Shown: piece after piece, positions 7,297 through 12,056 of the stretch
Position numbering within the stretch: position 1 is the first letter of the stretch
How the letters are laid out: every line of letters starts with the position of its first letter
Assembly (NCBI GenBank): GCA_016873575.1
Contig: VGWY01000061.1
Coordinates: forward strand, 1-12,056
DNA from: Nitrospira sp.
Lineage (GTDB): Bacteria > Nitrospirota > Thermodesulfovibrionia > Thermodesulfovibrionales > SM23-35
Reading direction: 5' to 3'
Length of the DNA: 12,056 nt
Notes under the pieces: model-generated
Seen by the model: only the letters and a program-made list of their open reading frames with translations
Databases searched by the model: none
Told to the model about the DNA's origin: nothing
Made by a program: the position numbers and the translations under genes

Positions 7297-7355
7297 TGTC
7301 ATTGCGGCTTGTCCGCAATCCTTTAGGAAAAGATTCCCGACAAGCGGGAATGACA
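7297..7355. repeat. Double-hairpin palindromic repeat downstream of the tetR-type gene
   Basis: Two 24-nt arms (7297-7320 and 7332-7355) are inverted copies around an 11-nt centre. Each arm is also a hairpin: ATTGCGG-CTTGT-CCGCAAT (7301-7319) and ATTCCCG-ACAAG-CGGGAAT (7333-7351). The arm differences are paired, so both stems stay intact. Read on the minus strand the second stem is followed by CTTTTCC, so it could weakly terminate the repressor transcript, which ends at 7383. Confidence 0.85.
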
Positions 7356-7382
7356 TACAACGTGACCTTACTTATGAACTCC

Positions 7383-7976
7383 TTAGTATCTTTTGAATGT
7401 TCCATGTTCGAATATATCCACAAACTCAGTTACGATCTTTTCTCTTTCTTTTTTGGTGATAGTACGTCCCCTCATAATCTCTTCTCCCAAGAAATAGGTG
7501 AAGATCATCCCAAGAAACGCCATAGTAGCCGTGTGAGAGGGTACCTGTCTGAGCATTCCCCTCTTCTGCAAGGAGGCTAAGTAGTCAGCGAGGGTTCGTA
7601 TGAGTTCGTCTAAAAAACTGTTATATACCACCTTAATCTTATCAGGATACAGGTTCATCTCAGAAAGCATTATCCTGACCATGGATTTTTTCTCCTTTAA
7701 GGTCTCAAGAAACCTTATTCCAATCATTCTGAGGGCTTTATCATAGGAAAGTCCCTCAAGTTCTGGCAAAAGCTCCTTGAGTGTAGGCAGAAAGGTATAC
7801 CTTTTTAGGACCTCCCCAAAAAGTTTTTCTTTTGAGCCAAAGTGCCTGAAAAGGGTAATCTCTGTAACACCAGCCTCATGTGCTATCTCTCTCGTTGTTG
7901 CACCAAGATAGCCCTTCTCTGATATCAACCGTAACGTTGCCTCTAAAAGCCTTTTTTCTGTGATCGATTTATTCAT
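7383..7976 (-). CDS. TetR-family transcriptional repressor of the efflux operon
   Basis: A 197-residue TetR/AcrR-type regulator. The N-terminal helix-turn-helix domain is clear (about residues 5-52): LLEATLRLISEKGYLGATTR, then EIAHEAGVTEITLFRHFGSK with the recognition helix near 38-46. The variable C-terminal ligand-binding and dimer domain follows. I chose ATG 7976 because the protein then begins MNKSITEKRLLEA, normal for the family; ATG 8009 would add the un-TetR-like MLRACSSSFTI. Neither start has a clear ribosome site. It lies directly upstream of the channel-adaptor-pump genes in the same direction, so it most likely represses them and is relieved by a pump substrate. Similar dyads at both promoters support this. 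The ligand is unknown. Confidence 0.93.
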   Translation of the reverse strand: MNKSITEKRLLEATLRLISEKGYLGATTREIAHEAGVTEITLFRHFGSKEKLFGEVLKRYTFLPTLKELLPELEGLSYDKALRMIGIRFLETLKEKKSMVRIMLSEMNLYPDKIKVVYNSFLDELIRTLADYLASLQKRGMLRQVPSHTATMAFLGMIFTYFLGEEIMRGRTITKKEREKIVTEFVDIFEHGTFKRY

Positions 7977-7985
7977 AATTGTGAA

Positions 7986-8003
7986 GCTCGACGAGCAAGC
8001 TCG
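7986..8003. promoter_or_regulatory. Triple GCTCG/CGAGC dyad in the repressor 5' leader
   Basis: GCTCG-A-CGAGC-AA-GCTCG alternates the same 5-mer and its complement, giving two mutually exclusive small hairpins in the leader between the predicted transcription start and ATG 7976. It could affect translation or be a second operator. The function is not shown. Confidence 0.3.
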
Positions 8004-8014
8004 GAGCATCCATG

Positions 8015-8028
8015 TAAGTAATTGCTAA
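8015..8028 (+). promoter_or_regulatory. Candidate TetR operator at the repressor's own promoter
   Basis: TAAGTAATTGCTAA is an imperfect dyad centred on AATT, abutting the -10 element. It shares AGTAATTGCYAA with 7122-7135. A half-site-like TTAGCAATT also occurs at 8096-8104. It is consistent with autoregulation. Confidence 0.4.
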
Positions 8029-8056
8029 CTATACATATAGAACAAAAAAATGTCAA
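8028..8056 (-). promoter_or_regulatory. Strong sigma70-type promoter of the tetR-type gene
   Basis: TTGACA (8056-8051), exactly 17 bp spacer, then TATAGT (8033-8028), on the minus strand. Transcription would start near 8021, giving a short leader of about 45 nt to ATG 7976. Confidence 0.75.
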
Positions 8057-8077
8057 TATACGAGGCACATCTATACC

Positions 8078-8362
8078 TGCACATATTCAAAAGTGTTAGC
8101 AATTTTTTAAAAGTGAACTCTTTAAGAATCAAAAGTGAACTGCTGTAAGTTTTTATTATTTGTTTATGATCTGTCATCCCACGGCTTGACCGGGGAATCC
8201 AGGGGGCAAAAGACACTGGATGCCCGCTTACAACCTGCGGGCATGACGGACAAGAGACTTCGATGAGTCTAATAATATCAATTCGATTATGAGCCCGTTA
8301 ATAACTACATGATTACTGGTGTTCACTTTTAAATTGTAATTGGCATGCACATTTTCAAAAGT
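8078..8362. repeat. Nested repeat structure in the divergent intergenic region, possible insertion-element remnant
   Basis: A 17-bp direct repeat with one mismatch (TGCACATATTCAAAAGT at 8078-8094, TGCACATTTTCAAAAGT at 8346-8362) brackets the region. Inside, TTTAAAAGTGAAC (8106-8118) recurs inverted at 8321-8333, and AAAAGTGAACT recurs directly at 8131-8141, 22 bp after the first. Multiple short repeats at both ends recall insertion-sequence termini such as those of IS21-type elements, but no transposase frame remains and this reading is uncertain. No credible gene lies in the roughly 440 bp between the repressor and the exporter. Confidence 0.5.
8171..8249. repeat. Interspersed palindromic repeat (CTGTCAT...CCAG/CTGG...ATGACGG)
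   Basis: Arms 8171-8202 and 8216-8249 are imperfect inverted copies meeting at CCAG/CTGG. The second arm is itself a hairpin: ATGCCCGC (8220-8227) pairs with GCGGGCAT (8237-8244). It is related in form to the element at 7297-7355 (hairpin in each arm) but differs in sequence. Confidence 0.8.
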
Positions 8363-8391
8363 TGACAAACAATCGAAGGATAACGTTAAAT
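8362..8391 (+). promoter_or_regulatory. Possible promoter of the polysaccharide cluster
   Basis: TTGACA (8362-8367) with TTAAAT (8386-8391) at 18 bp spacing, about 60 bp before the exporter ATG. The -35 box begins at the last base of the direct repeat 8346-8362. The -10 match is mediocre. Confidence 0.4.
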
Positions 8392-8450
8392 AATGGAATC
8401 CCGAATATATGATTTGAATAGTACATATAATTTTTCTGAAGAGGTATAGA

Positions 8451-10682
8451 ATGATTAAGGCGAAATATTTCATTGTTTTCTTGTTTGTATTTGTCTTTTC
8501 TCAAAGTGTATTTTCCCAGGAGATTCAGACAGCTCCAGCAACGTCTACTGCTCAACCATCTATGCCTGTACAATCAATACAGGGACAACAGCCAACTTTG
8601 CAGCAATTGCAATCGATACAGCCTACTATTCAGCAACTAATTCCATCTCAGCAACCATCACAAACTCAGCCACCGGCACCCGAAGCAGTTACACCAGCAG
8701 CCATACCATCAGTGCCACAGCCGCCGGTTAGGGAAGAACTCTCAGAGTTTGAACAATTTATTTCCGGCAAGGTCCCTTTAACAGTTTCAACTGCAATTAG
8801 ACATTTTGGCTATAACCTTTTCAGGCAGCCTCCTTCAACCTTTGCACCTGTTGATAGGGTACCTGTTGGTCCTGATTATGTCATCGGACCTGGTGATGAG
8901 ATCAGGATAATGGTATGGGGAAAGATTGAAGGCATATGGAATAGTTTTGTTGACAGAGATGGAAATATAAGCCTCCCTAAGGTTGGAATTATTGGAGTAA
9001 CAGGTCTTACCTTCCAAGAGCTAAAAGACCTCCTCCGCAAGGAATTCTCAAAGTATTTTACCGGATTTGAAATGAATGTAAGTATGGGAGCATTAAGGAG
9101 TATAAAAGTCTATGTTGTGGGCAATGCACAAAGGCCAGGGGCATATACTGTTTCTTCCCTTTCAACCCTTGTAAATGCTTTGTTTGAGGCAGGCGGTCCG
9201 AGTAAGACTGGTAGCATGAGAAACATACAATTAAAAAGAAATGGTAATAACATAGTCGATTTTGATATGTATGATTTTTTATTAAAGGGAGATAAAACAA
9301 AGGATATAAGGCTCATGCCTGAGGATGTAATATTTATACCCCCGGTAGGCCCTGTTGTAGGTATTGCAGGTAATGTTAAGAGTCCTGCAATATATGAATT
9401 AAGGGGTGAAACTAAGCTTTTTGATCTAATCCAGATGGCAGGAGGACTTAATAGTGTTGCATTCAAAGGAAGGGTGCAGGTTCAAAGGATAGAGGATCAT
9501 CAATTTAGAAATATCTTTGAAGGAGATTTGATTGAAATAGAAAAGTATCCTGCAAAGAATTTTATCCTTAAGGATGGTGATTTAGTAAAAGTTTTCCCTA
9601 TTGTTGAAGTAAAAAATACGATAATTTTAAGCGGAGCAGTAGCAAATCAGGGGGAATATGCAGTTACACCAGGGGTAACAAAAGTAAAAGATGTTATATC
9701 TCAGGCAGGTGGTTTACTCTACTATGCATCCAATCAGGCTGAGATAACAAGGGTAAAGGTTACTCAGGCAGGCCCTCAGACAGAAAGATTTTCTATTGAC
9801 CTTCCAAAGGCATTAGCAGGGGATCCTCCTCATAATATACCACTGGAAATAAATGACTACATCTTTGTCCGCACTGTCCCTGAATGGCAGCTTTATCAAA
9901 CTGTAACGATATATGGCGAAGTTAAATTTCCAGGCATTTATACTATCAAAAAAGGTGAGAAGCTATCATCCATATTGGAAAGAGCTGGTGGTTTTTCAGA
10001 TAAGGCGTATTTAAGAGGAGCGGTATTTACACGGGAGAGTGTTCGAAGGATTCAGCAAAAACAGCTTGAGGAAATGTCAGAGCGGCTTGAAAGAGAACTC
10101 TTAGGAATGGGGACTGCCGAAATCGCAACCGCTCTGACACCCGAAGAGGCACAGATTAAGGAATACGAGGTCAAACAGAAAAGAGAGTTCGTTGGAAGAC
10201 TGAAGACCATCAAGGCAAAAGGCAGGATGGCTTTAAAGATAGATCAACCTGATGTCTTACAAAAAACTCCTTACGATCTTGAATTGGAAGAAGGGGATAC
10301 TTTATTTATTCCGACAAATCCCAGCAGTATTCAGGTCATAGGGGCTGTCTATAATCAGACAGCCTTTATCTATGATAAGGACAAAGGCATTTCAAACTAT
10401 ATTGATATAGCTGGCGGATATACCGAGAATGCTGACAAAAAGAAGTTGTACGTTCTGAAGGCTGACGGGACTGCTATAAGGCCTGGTGGTGGTTTTTTAG
10501 GTATATCCTGGAGTAAGGATTCAACCAGATGGGAATTTGGTAGCAGGGAATTAGAGCCAGGAGACACCATCGTAGTACCTGAAAAACTGGAAAAGGTCGC
10601 ATGGATGCGTGATATTAAAGATATTACTCAGATACTATACCAGATTGCGGTTACTGCTGGAGTGCTGATTGTTGCATTTTGA
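8451..10682 (+). CDS. SLBB-domain polysaccharide export protein (Wza-like)
   Basis: A 743-residue outer-membrane polysaccharide exporter. Its Sec signal peptide (residues 1-22, cleavage plausible at VFS-QE) has no lipobox, unlike Wza. A Q/P-rich linker (about 25-92) precedes the Poly_export domain (about 140-212, opening PDYVIGPGDEIRIMVWGKIE). Several SLBB domains follow: about 218-298 (VYVVGNAQRPGAYTVSSLST), 302-385, 390-475, 485-530 with a long charged coiled-coil insertion (530-600), and 627-710. The C-terminal hydrophobic helix (about 727-743, ILYQIAVTAGVLIVAF) corresponds to the segment that in Wza crosses the outer membrane. AGAGG (8440-8444) lies 6 nt before the ATG. It would form the exit pore for an exopolysaccharide; the polymerase and kinase partners are not in the window. 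The next gene starts within 7 bp, so they form an operon. Confidence 0.93.
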   Translation: MIKAKYFIVFLFVFVFSQSVFSQEIQTAPATSTAQPSMPVQSIQGQQPTLQQLQSIQPTIQQLIPSQQPSQTQPPAPEAVTPAAIPSVPQPPVREELSEFEQFISGKVPLTVSTAIRHFGYNLFRQPPSTFAPVDRVPVGPDYVIGPGDEIRIMVWGKIEGIWNSFVDRDGNISLPKVGIIGVTGLTFQELKDLLRKEFSKYFTGFEMNVSMGALRSIKVYVVGNAQRPGAYTVSSLSTLVNALFEAGGPSKTGSMRNIQLKRNGNNIVDFDMYDFLLKGDKTKDIRLMPEDVIFIPPVGPVVGIAGNVKSPAIYELRGETKLFDLIQMAGGLNSVAFKGRVQVQRIEDHQFRNIFEGDLIEIEKYPAKNFILKDGDLVKVFPIVEVKNTIILSGAVANQGEYAVTPGVTKVKDVISQAGGLLYYASNQAEITRVKVTQAGPQTERFSIDLPKALAGDPPHNIPLEINDYIFVRTVPEWQLYQTVTIYGEVKFPGIYTIKKGEKLSSILERAGGFSDKAYLRGAVFTRESVRRIQQKQLEEMSERLERELLGMGTAEIATALTPEEAQIKEYEVKQKREFVGRLKTIKAKGRMALKIDQPDVLQKTPYDLELEEGDTLFIPTNPSSIQVIGAVYNQTAFIYDKDKGISNYIDIAGGYTENADKKKLYVLKADGTAIRPGGGFLGISWSKDSTRWEFGSRELEPGDTIVVPEKLEKVAWMRDIKDITQILYQIAVTAGVLIVAF

Positions 10683-10688
10683 TTGAAC

Positions 10689-11672
10689 ATGCATCCAGAG
10701 GCGGAGAGCCTATTTAGAAAATATCAAAATACATTCTTCCTGAAAGGGATCATCCATGCCTTCAGAATTGCATCAGGTTTTCTCCCTGTATGGTTTATGC
10801 GTGCTTCAGCAGTTTTCATTGTAGTCATCTTTATTCTCTTTAACCTAAATAATTTCAAGGCTGTCATGACAAATATCCAGAGAATACGACCGAAAAACAG
10901 GTTGATAAAAAGGATATTTTCTGCATACGAAATGTTTTTGTTCTATTCATTCTATCTTATTGACCTTTTTTATCTAAGCCATGATGATGAAAGGATCCAT
11001 ACCTACCGCATGGATATCAGAGGAAAAGAGAATCTGAAATACCTTTTTTCCAAAGAAAAAGAACAGGGATTTATACTCCTTACGCTTCACATGGGCAACT
11101 GGGAGATAGCAGGTGCTGTGTTATCACAAAGTGGCATCATCCCTCATGTCGTATATTCACCAGACACAGAAGATACCATTGAATCTCATAGAAAGGCATT
11201 CAGGAAAATCTATAAGGTGTGGGATGTGCCACTTGGTAAAGGGGAATTATTTTCTATAAGGCTTTACAATATCCTCAAAGATGGAGGGGTAGTGGCATTC
11301 CAGGGTGACAGATTATTGGGTGACAGTGGAGTTGAAATGGACTTTTTTGGTGAAAAAGCTGTTTTCCCAAAAGGCCCTGTCGTACTTGCAATGGTTTCAA
11401 AACTGCCCATCCTGCTTGTCTTTACTGTTATGAAGGGATATAAGCGCTATGAAATCTTCATTGAAGAACCATATACAGTTGCTTTATACTCTTCAAGGGA
11501 CGAGACGATAGAAAAGGCGTTAAACGATATTGTATTCGTCTATGAAAAATATATTTCGCAATACCCTGAGCAATGGTTTACCTTTATGCCCTTCTGGCTT
11601 AAGGATAAAGATACCGAAGAACAAAAACTTAATTTTAACCACAGAGGCACAGAGAATACAGAGAAAGAATAG
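10689..11672 (+). CDS. LpxL/HtrB-family lipid acyltransferase
   Basis: A 327-residue membrane-bound acyltransferase of the lipid A late-acylation family (usual length about 300). An N-terminal hydrophobic helix (about 31-53) is followed by the catalytic HMGNWE motif (134-139, the HX4E signature), the conserved GGVVAFQGDR (199-208) and FPKGPVVLAMVSKLPILLVF (226-245), and a PEQWFTFMPFW segment (293-303) like the C-terminal YPEQW of LpxL. It would transfer an acyl chain to a lipid at the inner membrane face; whether that is lipid A or another envelope lipid is unclear. ATG 10689 is used; TTG 10683 directly after the exporter TGA is an alternative. No ribosome site is seen, so re-initiation after the exporter stop is likely. 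The last dozen or so residues (NFNHRGTENTEKE) are encoded by an inverted-repeat element, so the native C-terminus was probably replaced. Confidence 0.88.
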   Translation: MHPEAESLFRKYQNTFFLKGIIHAFRIASGFLPVWFMRASAVFIVVIFILFNLNNFKAVMTNIQRIRPKNRLIKRIFSAYEMFLFYSFYLIDLFYLSHDDERIHTYRMDIRGKENLKYLFSKEKEQGFILLTLHMGNWEIAGAVLSQSGIIPHVVYSPDTEDTIESHRKAFRKIYKVWDVPLGKGELFSIRLYNILKDGGVVAFQGDRLLGDSGVEMDFFGEKAVFPKGPVVLAMVSKLPILLVFTVMKGYKRYEIFIEEPYTVALYSSRDETIEKALNDIVFVYEKYISQYPEQWFTFMPFWLKDKDTEEQKLNFNHRGTENTEKE

Positions 11673-11728
11673 TTTTAGAAAAATATTCATTTTTAAATCT
11701 CTCCGTGTCTCAGTGTCTCTGTGGTTAA
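11635..11728. repeat. Inverted-repeat element (CCACAGAG type) overlapping the acyltransferase end
   Basis: The left arm starts TTAACCACAGAG (11635) and the right arm ends CTCTGTGGTTAA (11728). The arms are about 30 nt and imperfect, around a centre that includes the acyltransferase stop codon (11670-11672). It matches a common dispersed repeat that appears in proteins as NHRGTEN-like tails (from memory). Confidence 0.9.
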
Positions 11729-11774
11729 TAATTATAAAGGAGTAAAGACAAGTACGGCTGTCGAGGATAAAACT

Positions 11775-12056
11775 TTGAGATTAAAGCTGATATTTCCTGA
11801 ATGGGGACATTTCCCACTCCTTTATAGAAGATATATTCCTGTACTGGGCATCGCCACTGTTGCTGCCTTAACCCCACCTGAGTGGGATGTTCAGTTTGTT
11901 GATGAAAGGATAGAGCCACTCTATATCGACACGGACGCTGATTTAGTCGGGATCTCTGTAATGACCCCACAGGCATTCAGGGCATATGAGATCGCTGATG
12001 CTTACAGGTCGCTCGGTATACCTGTTGTTTTAGGGGGAGTCCATATCTCCCTGCAC
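11775..12056 (+). CDS. B12-binding radical SAM protein, N-terminal part, cut by window edge
   Basis: The first 94 codons of a protein starting MRLKLIFPEWGHFPLLYRRY. The visible part is a cobalamin-binding-like Rossmann domain: PVLGIATVAALTPPEWDVQF (residues 23-42), VDERIEP, ADLVGISVMTPQAFRAYEIA (55-74) and PVVLGGVHISLH (83-94). This matches the N-terminal B12-binding region of B12-dependent radical SAM methyltransferases and related enzymes; the CxxxCxxC cluster would follow outside the window. The base-off DxHxxG motif is not seen, which is usual in this class. TTG 11775 is chosen because GAGG (11763-11766) stands upstream and the peptide then starts as family members do; GTG 11721 is an in-frame alternative. 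A strong AAAGGAG (11736-11742) without a nearby start is puzzling. The substrate is unknown; the context suggests an envelope lipid or glycan. Confidence 0.85.
   Translation, partial: MRLKLIFPEWGHFPLLYRRYIPVLGIATVAALTPPEWDVQFVDERIEPLYIDTDADLVGISVMTPQAFRAYEIADAYRSLGIPVVLGGVHISLH

Noticed and set aside
7297..7355. Palindrome pair considered as a CRISPR repeat or dedicated terminator
   Set aside because: Only two inverted arms with no spacer series; the T-run after the stem is short and interrupted, so at most weak termination is possible.
8009..8009. Upstream ATG giving a 208-residue repressor
   Set aside because: The extra residues MLRACSSSFTI do not resemble TetR N-termini and lie over the GCTCG dyads; ATG 7976 fits the family better.
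8340..8358. TTGGCATGCACATTTTCA as a sigma54 promoter
   Set aside because: The GG is not followed by GC at the required spacing, so it fails the -24/-12 consensus; the sigma70-like boxes nearby fit better.
8228..8573. Minus-strand frames of 72-81 codons across the divergent intergenic region and exporter start
   Set aside because: They run through palindromic repeats and the exporter signal peptide, look non-protein-like, and lack ribosome sites.
9110..9466. 118-codon minus-strand frame inside the exporter gene
   Set aside because: Shadow of the SLBB-domain coding frame; no ribosome site or recognisable domain.

Overview
The window looks like a chromosome segment from a diderm (Gram-negative type) bacterium. 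It encodes an outer-membrane efflux channel, a lipoprotein adaptor with a lipobox, a Wza-like outer-membrane polysaccharide exporter and an LpxL-like acyltransferase. Base composition is moderately AT-rich. Intergenic gaps are full of dispersed palindromic repeats and short 7-bp tandem repeats. That repeat style, plus a B12-binding radical SAM gene beside an envelope-polysaccharide gene, would fit an environmental anaerobe such as Nitrospirota or a Desulfobacterota-like lineage. This placement is inference and is weak.

Left part (minus strand, about 1-8060): a five-gene drug-efflux locus reading right to left. A TetR-type repressor (7383-7976) is followed, after a gap holding two palindromic repeats, by a TolC-family outer-membrane channel (5741-7102), a lipoprotein RND adaptor (4550-5653), an HAE1/AcrB-type RND pump (1453-4563, overlapping the adaptor by 14 bp), and a second adaptor of the EmrA/HlyD type (333-1433). 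The second adaptor is unusual because its normal partner, an EmrB-like MFS pump, is not next to it. A similar 14-bp dyad lies at the predicted start region of both the repressor and the channel gene, which suggests an autoregulated repressor that also controls the pump. At the left edge a minimal nucleotidyltransferase (MNT type) gene runs out of the window, preceded by an 11-codon leader ORF that overlaps its start by ATGA.

Middle (about 8030-8450): a divergent intergenic region of about 440 bp. It holds a good sigma70-type promoter for the repressor, a nested repeat structure of about 285 bp (direct repeats, inverted repeats and a palindromic element), and a plausible promoter for the plus-strand genes.

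Right part (plus strand, 8451-12056): a three-gene envelope cluster. It has an SLBB-domain polysaccharide export protein, a LpxL/HtrB-family acyltransferase starting just after the exporter stop, and the N-terminal 94 codons of a B12-binding radical SAM protein. The acyltransferase reading frame ends inside an inverted-repeat element that supplies about its last dozen residues.

I did not find a convincing undescribed defence or mobile system. The most unusual signals are the hybrid RND plus EmrA-type pump operon, 7-bp tandem repeats inside the pump reading frame (copy-number change would shift frame), and a double-hairpin repeat whose two arms carry compensatory changes.
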